Source: Candidatus Gastranaerophilales bacterium (GTDB lineage Bacteria > Cyanobacteriota > Vampirovibrionia > Gastranaerophilales > Gastranaerophilaceae). Taken from it: DNA of 9,432 nucleotides. Where the stretch lies: contig JAJQHF010000213.1 in assembly GCA_021199975.1 (NCBI GenBank), forward strand, positions 1 through 9,432, written 5' to 3'. Shown piece after piece: positions 1-6,044 of the stretch; the stretch's first letter is position 1, and the number at the start of each line of letters is the position of its first letter. The position numbers were made by a program, and so were the translations under genes. The notes under the pieces are model-generated. The model searched no databases, had not been told where the DNA came from, and saw only the letters and a program-made list of their open reading frames with translations.

Positions 1-550
1 ATACTATTGATTCAAGCAGATTATATATAAGAATGCTGATAATTAAAAATACAAAATAATCATATTTATTAAAATCAATATTAAGAAAAAAATATTGAAA
101 AAATATAAAAAACAAGAAAATAGCTAAATGAGCTTCAACGCACCCATATACAATAACAGGATAAACTCCCGCCGCTAATGTTAATAAAGGAAATACCGAC
201 AAATAAAATTTATCAGCCCTCTTAAACAGCCAAACTGAATATAAGCATGCTGCTAATGGCAATAAAATTAAAGTAACAGCATATATATGAACGAGAATTT
301 TTAATGAATTTATTTTAAACAAAAAATAAGCAAGATTTACAGGTAAAAAATGTAAAAAAAGCACTGACATTCTTGCTCTATGGTCAAAATTATTTTCTAC
401 ATAAAATTTATTCTCTGCAAATGAAGACAATGCATTCAATATAAAATTTGAACCGTCATGAAGTATAGAAGAATTAGTCACTGCTATAAAACCGACAGGT
501 AAAAATATTAAAAATAAAATAATATATAAAAAAATTAACTTTTTATCCAT
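1..550 (-). CDS. Polytopic membrane protein, unknown function (C-terminus beyond window)
   Basis: The frame opens at an ATG at 550 and stays open for 183 codons to the left edge, so the gene is cut by the window. An AGGGA ribosome-binding site lies 8 nt upstream of the start. The product is strongly hydrophobic, with likely membrane segments near residues 5-26, 60-78, 85-109, 115-135, 140-158 and 164-178. Between the first two segments is a polar stretch with H31-D32 and the basic pair R58/R60; further polar residues (E139, H141, E180) sit within or beside later helices. This layout of an acidic or His residue after helix 1 with many later helices recalls GT-C-type membrane glycosyltransferases, but I cannot identify a family motif and do not assign one. 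It is divergent from miaB across a 127-bp gap. Confidence 0.8.
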   Translation of the reverse strand, partial: MDKKLIFLYIILFLIFLPVGFIAVTNSSILHDGSNFILNALSSFAENKFYVENNFDHRARMSVLFLHFLPVNLAYFLFKINSLKILVHIYAVTLILLPLAACLYSVWLFKRADKFYLSVFPLLTLAAGVYPVIVYGCVEAHLAIFLFFIFFQYFFLNIDFNKYDYFVFLIISILIYNLLESIV

Positions 551-558
551 TAAAAATA

Positions 559-601
559 TCCCTAAAATTTCAAAATATTCGTATTTAACCTAATCAATAT
601 A
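559..601 (-). promoter_or_regulatory. RBS and possible -10 for the leftward membrane-protein gene
   Basis: On the minus strand AGGGA (563-559) stands 8 nt before the ATG at 550. Further upstream TATATT (601-596) could be a -10 box. No convincing -35 lies at the usual distance, so the promoter call is weak while the ribosome-binding site is good. Confidence 0.4.
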
Positions 602-640
602 ACTTATTTTTATCATTTTAAAAAGCAAATTAACAGATTT

Positions 641-677
641 TTAACATTTATATACTGTTTAAAGTATAATAATACTT
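641..677 (+). promoter_or_regulatory. Sigma-70-type promoter of miaB, apparently leaderless
   Basis: TTAACA (641-646; one mismatch to the -35 consensus) is followed after 18 bp by a perfect TATAAT (665-670). The miaB ATG begins at 678, 7 nt after the -10 box, where transcription would be expected to start. There is no SD-like sequence before the ATG. The -10 is also embedded in two short inverted repeats (see findings). Confidence 0.6.
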
Positions 678-2000
678 ATGAAAAAGTTATATATTGAAAC
701 TTTAGGCTGCCAAATGAATAAATCGGACAGTGAGCGAATTGCAGGTATTCTCTCACATTTTGGCTATGTTGAAACAGAAAATGAAAAAGAAGCGGATTTA
801 TTAATTGTAAACACCTGCAGTATCCGCCAGCTTGCAGAGGATAAAGCATACAGCAAACTGGGAGTATGGGGCAAACGAAAAAAAAGCAAACCTGATTTAA
901 AAATAGCCATTTGCGGATGTGTTGCGCAGCAAGATAAAGAAAAAATAAGCAAAAGAGCACCCTATGTTGATTTAATCTTCGGCACACACAATATATATGA
1001 ACTTCCCCAAATAATATCACGAATTGAAAATAATGAGAAAATCTGCGCAATAACAAATAAAGCTTATGAATGCAATCAGAACGATTTTAAAATTATAAGA
1101 AAAGATTCTGTTAACGCATGGATTCCCATTATTGAAGGCTGTAATAATTTTTGCACTTACTGCGTTGTTCCCTTTACAAGAGGAAGAGAAAGAAGCAGAA
1201 AACCGGAAGAAATATTGCAGGAGGCTGAAAATATTATAAAAGAAGGATTTAAAGAAATTACTCTTTTAGGACAAAATGTAGACAGTTACGGAAAAGATTT
1301 GAAAGACGAAAATATTACACTTGCTAATCTTTTAAGAAAATTAAACAGCCTTAAAGGAGATTTTAGAATACGTTTTGTAACTTCTTATCCTTCCGATATT
1401 ACTGACGATTTAATCGATGCAGTTGATGAGTGCAATAAAGTCTGCAAATATTTTCATATACCTATGCAATCAGGAAACTCTCATATTTTAAAGGAAATGA
1501 ACAGGCATTATACAAAAGGACAGTATTATGAAATTGTTTCAAAAATAAGAAAAAGATTTCCTGATGTTGCAATAACAAGTGATTTTATTGCAGGTTTCCC
1601 CGGTGAAACGGAGGAAGAATTCCAAGATACCCTTAATGCTATTGAAGAGTTGGAACTCGATTATTCCAATACTGCCGCTTATTCTCCGAGAGAATTTACA
1701 AAAGCAGGTAAAATGACTGATAAATTCCTATCCGAAGAAATTAAATATGAAAGACTTGAAAGACTAAACGAAAAAAATCGTGAAGTGTGTTTAAAATCAA
1801 ATGAAAAATTTATCGGTAAAGTTCTTAAAGTTCTTATTGAAAGTAAAACGGAAAAAAATGGAATTATTACGTTAAATTCCAGAGCGGATAATAACAAAAT
1901 AGTTCATTTTTCAGATATTTCAAAAAATATAGGAGATTTTGCATTTGTTAAAATAAATAAAGCACAGACATGGTGCCTTTACGGCGAACCTGTCGAGTAA
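678..2000 (+). CDS. miaB: tRNA-2-methylthio-N6-isopentenyladenosine-37 synthase MiaB
   Basis: A 440-residue radical-SAM methylthiotransferase that adds the 2-methylthio group to i6A37 of tRNAs reading U-starting codons; cytoplasmic. Domain order matches the family. The N-terminal methylthiotransferase domain carries the auxiliary 4Fe-4S ligands C11 (in LGCQMNKSDSE), C47 (VNTCS) and C81 (ICGC). The radical-SAM core has CX3CX2C at C155, C159 and C162, followed by GQNVDSYG and TSYPSD. A C-terminal TRAM domain covers about residues 376-437. The CQMNxxDSE signature and the full length favour MiaB over the relatives RimO and MtaB. All six cluster cysteines are present, so the enzyme should be functional. 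The start is fixed by the conserved N-terminus; there is no SD, and a -10 box ends 7 nt upstream. The downstream lipoprotein gene follows after 36 bp, apparently with its own promoter. The dimethylallyltransferase partner gene miaA is not in the window. Confidence 0.95.
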   Translation: MKKLYIETLGCQMNKSDSERIAGILSHFGYVETENEKEADLLIVNTCSIRQLAEDKAYSKLGVWGKRKKSKPDLKIAICGCVAQQDKEKISKRAPYVDLIFGTHNIYELPQIISRIENNEKICAITNKAYECNQNDFKIIRKDSVNAWIPIIEGCNNFCTYCVVPFTRGRERSRKPEEILQEAENIIKEGFKEITLLGQNVDSYGKDLKDENITLANLLRKLNSLKGDFRIRFVTSYPSDITDDLIDAVDECNKVCKYFHIPMQSGNSHILKEMNRHYTKGQYYEIVSKIRKRFPDVAITSDFIAGFPGETEEEFQDTLNAIEELELDYSNTAAYSPREFTKAGKMTDKFLSEEIKYERLERLNEKNREVCLKSNEKFIGKVLKVLIESKTEKNGIITLNSRADNNKIVHFSDISKNIGDFAFVKINKAQTWCLYGEPVE

Positions 2001-2019
2001 TTTTATATTTTAAGCATGA

Positions 2020-2028
2020 TGTGATAAT
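2020..2028 (+). promoter_or_regulatory. Extended -10 element before the peptide-binding lipoprotein gene
   Basis: TGTGATAAT at 2020-2028 matches the extended -10 pattern TGn plus a near-consensus hexamer, 8 nt before the ATG at 2037. The best -35 match at the right distance is only a T-rich stretch just after the miaB stop. No SD site precedes the ATG, so this would again give a leaderless or near-leaderless mRNA. Confidence 0.45.
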
Positions 2029-2036
2029 CTTAAATT

Positions 2037-3893
2037 ATGAATAAATTCAAAAAAATAATATTTATACTCTTTTTAATTTTAATAATTCTTGTTTCTTGTT
2101 ACAGAATTGACTCAAATGTTGAGCAAAATATTTCGGAAAAAAGTTCGGATAACAATCAAAGTACATATAAAACCGATTACAGCGCCGTAAAAACAGAGAA
2201 TTATAACGGCACGGATTATGCAATTTCACGTTCACCTGCGGGTAAATACGGGGGGCAAATAGTCGCTTCCTCTATAGGCGAAGGTCCTAAAACATTTAAT
2301 CCGTGGACTTCTAAAGATGCAACATCATCAGAAATAGGAGATTTAATGTATGATTCTCTATTGACAACCGACCCCGATACCGGCGAAGTTATTCCTAAAC
2401 TGGCAAAAGAACTTACGGTTTCACAAAATCAGAAAGTTTATACCATTAAACTAAGGCAGGGTGTAAAATGGTCGGACGGAAAAGAAATTACGGCTGATGA
2501 TGTTGTTTTTACCTGGAATGAAATAATTCTTGCGGGCTTCGGAAATACCTCTTTAAGAGATTCCGTATTAATTGACGGAGAATATCCGAAGGTCAAAAAG
2601 CTTGATAAATACACTGTTGAATTTACAATAAAACAGCCGTTTGCACCTTTTCAAAGATTTGTCGGAACTCAAATTGCACCCGCACATATATTTGCTCCGG
2701 TTGTTAAAAAAGGCAAAAGGTTTTTTGATACTTATTTGGGAACCACAATAAATCCTAAAGATATTGTCGCATCAGGTGCTTTTTTACTTGAAGAATATGT
2801 TCCGGCTCAAAGAGTAATTTTAAAGCGAAATCCTAATTATTATGCAATGGATGAAAATAAAAACCTTCTTCCTTATATTGATAAATACGTAATTTTAATA
2901 GTCGGAGATTTAAATAACGAGCTGTTAAAATTTGAAGCAGGAGAGCTCGATGTTATTTCGGTAAGAGGAAAAGACCTGCCCAGATTTAAAGAAAAAGAAA
3001 AGAAATCAAATTTTAAAATATACAATCTCGGTCCAAATACGGGAACAATGTTTATTGCATTCAACTTAAACACAAGAAAAGATAAAGACGGAAAATATTA
3101 TGTAAAACCAATAAAGCAAAAGTGGTTTAATGACTTAAATTTCAGAACGGCAATTGATTATGCAATAGACAGAAAAGCCATGGTAAATAATGTTGCAAAC
3201 GGAGCAGCTCAGCCTTTATTTACAGCAGAATCGTTATCTTCAATATTTTTAAATGAAAATTTAGCTTCAGGACATGAAAAAGATTTAGAATATGCAAAAT
3301 CATTACTTCACAAGTCCGGATTTTATCTTGATAAAAAAGGTAATCTTCACGATAAAGAAGGGAATGAAGTTGAATTTGACTTATACACAAATGCAGGACA
3401 GACCGAGCGTGAAGCGTGCGGCGTTATGATAAAAGAGGACTTAAAAGATTTAGGAATAAAAGTTAACTTTAAACCTATTGAATTTAATTCTCTTGTAAGC
3501 AAACTTATGTCTACTTCCGATTGGGATATGATTTTAATAGGTTTAACAGGGAGTCCTCTCGAACCTCACAGCGGAAAAAATGTATGGTATTCAAAAGGAC
3601 ACTTACATTTGTTCAACATGCGTTTTTCAACTGATAATGAAACAGCTCTTTTACCCTGGGAAAAAGAACTTGATGAAATTATTGAACAAGGTGCACTTGA
3701 ACTTGATTATGATAAAAGAAAAATTATTTATGATAAATACCAGCAGATTGTTTATGACCAAAGACCCATAATATACCTGTATTCACCTTTAACAATAACA
3801 GCAGTAAGAAATAAAATAAAAAATCTTCATCCGACCCCTTTAGGCGGTACTATGCATAATCTTGATGAATTGTATATAGATAATAATTATTAA
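2037..3893 (+). CDS. ABC transporter family-5 (oligopeptide/nickel type) substrate-binding lipoprotein
   Basis: A 618-residue solute-binding protein of the SBP_bac_5 family, the extracytoplasmic receptor of Opp/Dpp/Nik-type ABC importers. Residues 1-20 are a lipoprotein signal: KK, a long hydrophobic core, then the lipobox LVS-C with C21 as the lipidated cysteine. A low-complexity, Ser/Asn-rich linker (about 22-70) precedes the binding domain. Family hallmarks are FNPW at 88-91, the LRQGVKWSDG...ITADDVVFTW block at 139-160, ILKRNPNYY near 262-270, FRTAIDYAIDRKAMV at about 369-383, and the C-terminal block ending in QRPIIYLYSP. Length is slightly above the usual 500-600 because of the linker. 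No permease or ATPase gene is adjacent, so it is an orphan receptor here and the substrate cannot be told; peptides are the commonest ligand in the family. The nearest neighbour upstream is miaB, with no evident functional link. Confidence 0.92.
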   Translation: MNKFKKIIFILFLILIILVSCYRIDSNVEQNISEKSSDNNQSTYKTDYSAVKTENYNGTDYAISRSPAGKYGGQIVASSIGEGPKTFNPWTSKDATSSEIGDLMYDSLLTTDPDTGEVIPKLAKELTVSQNQKVYTIKLRQGVKWSDGKEITADDVVFTWNEIILAGFGNTSLRDSVLIDGEYPKVKKLDKYTVEFTIKQPFAPFQRFVGTQIAPAHIFAPVVKKGKRFFDTYLGTTINPKDIVASGAFLLEEYVPAQRVILKRNPNYYAMDENKNLLPYIDKYVILIVGDLNNELLKFEAGELDVISVRGKDLPRFKEKEKKSNFKIYNLGPNTGTMFIAFNLNTRKDKDGKYYVKPIKQKWFNDLNFRTAIDYAIDRKAMVNNVANGAAQPLFTAESLSSIFLNENLASGHEKDLEYAKSLLHKSGFYLDKKGNLHDKEGNEVEFDLYTNAGQTEREACGVMIKEDLKDLGIKVNFKPIEFNSLVSKLMSTSDWDMILIGLTGSPLEPHSGKNVWYSKGHLHLFNMRFSTDNETALLPWEKELDEIIEQGALELDYDKRKIIYDKYQQIVYDQRPIIYLYSPLTITAVRNKIKNLHPTPLGGTMHNLDELYIDNNY

Positions 3894-3959
3894 ACATTTT
3901 TATGAATTGAATTTGCGGAAAAATTAAAATTTTTCTCGAAAACTCCACGGAACGGTTTC

Positions 3960-3997
3960 AATACAGGTTGTGTACTGTCCCTTACACAGCCTGTATT
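3960..3997. repeat. 15-bp inverted repeat (strong hairpin)
   Basis: Arms 3960-3974 and 3983-3997 pair over 15 bp with a single G-T wobble, around an 8-nt loop. The hairpin starts 66 bp after the lipoprotein stop codon. It is not followed by a T-run, which argues against a classical intrinsic terminator on the plus strand, and no T-run suits the minus strand either. It lies inside the MITE-like element and is probably part of its fold. Confidence 0.75.
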
Positions 3998-4029
3998 TCA
4001 CACACCTTAGACCGGATTTGAAAAGCGGA

Positions 4030-4095
4030 TTGCCGGCAGAGGCTGAAAGCCGGAAACATAGAGTTTTCGGCTGTAATGCCATTTAATGCCGGCAA
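4030..4095. repeat. Nested inverted repeats, two-tier stem-loop
   Basis: The outer arms TTGCCGGCA (4030-4038) and TGCCGGCAA (4087-4095) are exact reverse complements. Between them lies an inner 10-bp stem, 4048-4057 with 4063-4072 (one G-T wobble), closing a 5-nt loop. The two tiers form a coherent fold as RNA or extruded DNA. GCCGGC in the outer arms is itself palindromic. Confidence 0.7.
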
Positions 4096-4215
4096 CCAAG
4101 CAATCTCTAAAAATTTTCATTTTTTTGTTTTTCCGCACCGTATAATTTTAACCCTGAAATGAAATATGAAAAGAATGAATTTATTATCTTCTATCCAAAC
4201 TATTTTGAAGTATTC

Positions 4216-4437
4216 TCAGGCGTATTTTAAAAATTCGTCAAAAATTTCTGATGATTTATCTTTTATTTTATAAAAAGAACTTTTTTGCATACTTGTATAA
4301 TCAGCAAATTTTTTAGGATTTTGAATGTTTTTTATTGAACGCATAACAGAAATTTTTTGTGCTAATTTTTCCTGTTTAGTGAGTTTTGCTTCAAGTATAG
4401 CTGCAGGAATAAAGTCAATAATAGCACCCAGTCCCAT
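4216..4437 (-). CDS. Small membrane-associated ORF, probably the detached C-terminus of the upstream gene
   Basis: A 73-codon frame ending in TGA. Its ATG overlaps the TAA of the preceding frame by one base (TAATG), which would allow translational coupling. No SD site is visible. It begins with a hydrophobic segment (about residues 1-17), followed by a basic, helical, lysine-rich tail containing LTKQEKLAQK. That motif echoes LTPEQEK and LTPQQEK in the upstream protein, which supports a common origin. The frame is also open backwards through the A7 run at 4451-4457. I think it is the C-terminal end of the same protein separated by a frame change, but a genuine small coupled gene cannot be excluded. 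Confidence 0.55.
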   Translation of the reverse strand: MGLGAIIDFIPAAILEAKLTKQEKLAQKISVMRSIKNIQNPKKFADYTSMQKSSFYKIKDKSSEIFDEFLKYA

Positions 4438-5711
4438 TAAAACACCTGAATTTTTTTATTTCCGCACTTTTTAGCCATATTATACCCTATAAATCCGCCA
4501 ACTGCCGTAGCAGCTGCATCAATAGGTCCTATAATAGTTTCTGAAAGCGCACTTATACCTACTGAATAATTATATAATTCTTCTCTCTGATTATTTAATA
4601 CCATTGAAGTATTTTTTTGAAGTACTTTTGCATCTTTTTCTTGTTGAGGAGTCAGTTCTATTTTACGTTTTGCTTCCATTCTATTTTCAATTTTAGGTAA
4701 TTCTTCCTGTGAAAACTTTTCATACTCTTTCATATCTTTAGATACAGTTTTCAGAAAATCAAATAAGTTTTCTTTTTTCTCTTTAGTATGGGATTGGTTA
4801 TACTCCTGCGGATTTTCCGTAAATTTTTTCAAGTATTTATATTTTGTTGCAAGGATAGCCTTATTTTCAATATTTAAAATAGTTTTATCAAGCAGTAAAT
4901 AAGTTAAAATAGGTGCACCTATTTTAATAGCCATACTTGAAATTTTATTTTTAACTCCTAAATTTTTAATAAGTTTATCTGTTATAAGATATTCTATAAA
5001 TCCACCCATTAACAATGCATAACATGAAATATTAGCAATAGTTTCAATTCTTCTTAAAGGTTCGAGAACATCATGCTCAACATTTTTCAGAAGATTAACA
5101 AACAGCATATTATCCTGTTTTGCCTGTTCTTCTTGTTTTTCTGATAAATTAACATCAGGAATCAAATTAACAGATTCCATATATAATGATTTTTTCTTCA
5201 TATAATCATTGTATGTATGTTTATACATAGCAGCTTCTTTAAAAGAAGAATTTTTGTTAATTTTATCTTTTAATTTATCTACAAAATTATTATGTTCAGA
5301 ACTCTCAACATAATTTTGAACTTGCTTTTCTTGTTCAGGAGTGAGAATTGCAAATAATTTAGGGTCATTAATTATATTTTGATCCGCATCAAAACTTGCT
5401 TTTCGTATTCTGCCATGATGTGTTTCCATTGAGTTTTTTATGCCTTTTACATAAAAAACAGCACTGCCTACTGCACAAACAGCAGCAGCCAATTTTGAAA
5501 CAGCAATATTTTTACCTGCAATATTAAATGAAGCATTTTTATACTTTTTCAATAGATTTGCAGCTGCTTTTATACCGGAATATTTATCTGAATGCTTATT
5601 TAAAAACGGAATTATTTTAGTAATTGTAATAGGCAGAAAAGGAAGCGCACCTGCTATTGACATTAATACAATATTTGATGTTTGGCAAAAAGTTTCAGAA
5701 TTTTCTGACAC
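4437..5711 (-). CDS. Main body of the unknown membrane/coiled-coil protein
   Basis: A 424-codon frame if begun at GTG 5711. Hydrophobic segments lie near residues 13-37, 67-91, 228-247, 259-274 and 390-412. Between them are long charged helical stretches (about 105-222 and 282-385) rich in Lys, Glu and Gln. Related motifs recur at 123-129 (LTPEQEK), 189-195 (LSEKQEE) and 353-359 (LTPQQEK). There is no signal peptide, catalytic motif or known domain that I can identify. The GTG has no SD, and the same frame continues upstream to a TAG at 5778-5780, then to an ATG with a good SD at 5900. GTG is therefore simply the first available start after the stop and is doubtful. It may be a lineage-specific envelope or scaffold protein, but function is unknown. 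Confidence 0.6.
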   Translation of the reverse strand: MSENSETFCQTSNIVLMSIAGALPFLPITITKIIPFLNKHSDKYSGIKAAANLLKKYKNASFNIAGKNIAVSKLAAAVCAVGSAVFYVKGIKNSMETHHGRIRKASFDADQNIINDPKLFAILTPEQEKQVQNYVESSEHNNFVDKLKDKINKNSSFKEAAMYKHTYNDYMKKKSLYMESVNLIPDVNLSEKQEEQAKQDNMLFVNLLKNVEHDVLEPLRRIETIANISCYALLMGGFIEYLITDKLIKNLGVKNKISSMAIKIGAPILTYLLLDKTILNIENKAILATKYKYLKKFTENPQEYNQSHTKEKKENLFDFLKTVSKDMKEYEKFSQEELPKIENRMEAKRKIELTPQQEKDAKVLQKNTSMVLNNQREELYNYSVGISALSETIIGPIDAAATAVGGFIGYNMAKKCGNKKIQVF

Positions 5712-5777
5712 TTCATTTTCATAAATATCATGTAAAAGTATAGGTTCTGCAATTGTTTTTGCCTTTTGTTTCAGTAT

Positions 5778-5900
5778 CTATGAATTTTGATAAAAGGCTT
5801 TATCAAAAATATTATCTTTTTTTGAATCTTTCTGATTATTATCCTGCCATTCGTTATATTCATTAATATATTTGGTATAATAAGAAATAGGATTGTTCAT
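5778..5900 (-). CDS. N-terminal 40-codon fragment ending at an amber codon
   Basis: This fragment starts at ATG 5900, with an in-frame TGA immediately before it and GGAGG 14 nt upstream. It encodes 40 residues (MNNPISYYTKY at the start, FDKAFYQNS at the end) and stops at TAG 5778-5780. The peptide is polar, rich in Asn, Tyr and Asp, with no membrane segment. The same frame resumes directly after the TAG with 22 more sense codons leading into GTG 5711, so I read this as the true N-terminus of the larger gene. An independent 40-residue peptide is possible but less likely. Confidence 0.5.
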   Translation of the reverse strand: MNNPISYYTKYINEYNEWQDNNQKDSKKDNIFDKAFYQNS

Positions 5901-5914
5901 TCAAATATACACAA

Positions 5915-5933
5915 CCTCCACTTTTAAATTATA
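5915..5933 (-). promoter_or_regulatory. -10 box and SD site for the leftward interrupted gene
   Basis: On the minus strand TATAAT (5933-5928) is followed by GGAGG (5919-5915), then the ATG at 5900. The SD-to-start spacing of 14 nt is longer than usual. No good -35 is visible. The presence of a promoter and SD here, and none before GTG 5711, supports 5900 as the original start. Confidence 0.5.
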
Positions 5934-6015
5934 AAAATTAAAGATGCTTTAAATTGTTATTTTTTCTATCACCCATTTATATAATTTTACAAAATTATTT
6001 ATTTTTTTAGTAAAA

Positions 6016-6037
6016 TATAATTATTATGCAGAGAGGG
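6016..6037 (+). promoter_or_regulatory. -10 box and SD site of the activase gene
   Basis: TATAAT at 6016-6021 would start transcription near 6028, and GAGAGGG at 6031-6037 lies 7 nt before the ATG at 6045. The -35 region is AT-rich with no good match. This promoter is divergent from the one at 5928-5933 within a 144-bp intergenic stretch. Confidence 0.55.
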
Positions 6038-6044
6038 ATTTTTA

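Larger units (their letters stand above)
3914..4137. mobile_element. MITE-like non-coding element with 10-bp terminal inverted repeats
   Basis: TGCGGAAAAA at 3914-3923 is matched by its exact reverse complement at 4128-4137, bounding 224 bp. Just inside each end is an AT-rich stretch with AAAATTTTT (3926-3934) or AAAAATTTT (4109-4117). The core is rich in inverted repeats and, by hand count, about 48% G+C over 3941-4100, well above its surroundings. No reading frame of note exists on either strand. This, with short flanks, accounts for the gene-free stretch 3894-4215. Small size, inverted ends, no coding capacity and a compositional jump suggest a miniature inverted-repeat element or dispersed structured repeat. 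No clear target-site duplication is visible (flanks end in AATT and start with CCGT), so mobility is inference. Alternatives are a structured non-coding RNA or a complex 3' region of the lipoprotein gene. Confidence 0.5.
4216..5900 (-). pseudogene. Interrupted gene for a large membrane/coiled-coil protein, unknown function
   Basis: I read three collinear minus-strand pieces as one gene of about 561 codons. It starts at ATG 5900, preceded by GGAGG and a TATAAT. Codon 41 is TAG (5778-5780), yet the same frame then runs open through 5777-4440. Near the 3' end an A7 run (plus-strand T7 at 4451-4457) permits a -1 shift into the frame of the last piece. The shifted junction gives a continuous hydrophobic segment, NSGVL followed by MGLGAIIDFIPAAI, whereas the unshifted frame ends almost at once. 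The composite would have about six hydrophobic segments separated by long charged, probably helical, regions. Either the gene is decaying (two lesions), or the stops are bypassed, or the assembly carries errors. I do not recognise the family. The convergent 3' end faces the MITE-like element. Confidence 0.6.

Noticed and set aside
676..1056. A 126-codon antisense ORF inside miaB
   Set aside because: It is a shadow of the miaB coding frame, with biased Cys/Phe/Leu composition and no start signals.
3580..3771. A 63-codon ORF in another frame inside the lipoprotein gene
   Set aside because: It is wholly contained in a well-supported coding region and has no SD or recognisable motif.
2037..3893. 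Treating miaB and the lipoprotein gene as a functional tRNA-modification/transport operon
   Set aside because: They are adjacent but have no known functional link, and the second gene appears to have its own promoter; adjacency alone is not evidence.
3960..3997. Intrinsic terminator for the lipoprotein gene
   Set aside because: The stem is strong, but the bases after it are TCACACACC rather than a T-run; the reverse orientation also lacks one.
3914..4137. CRISPR array or other regularly spaced repeat
   Set aside because: The repeats are inverted pairs with unequal spacing, not direct repeats with uniform spacers.
4159..4230. A 23-codon plus-strand ORF preceded by TATAAT (4141-4146)
   Set aside because: It is very short, has no clear SD, and overlaps the 3' end of the antisense frame; nothing supports translation.
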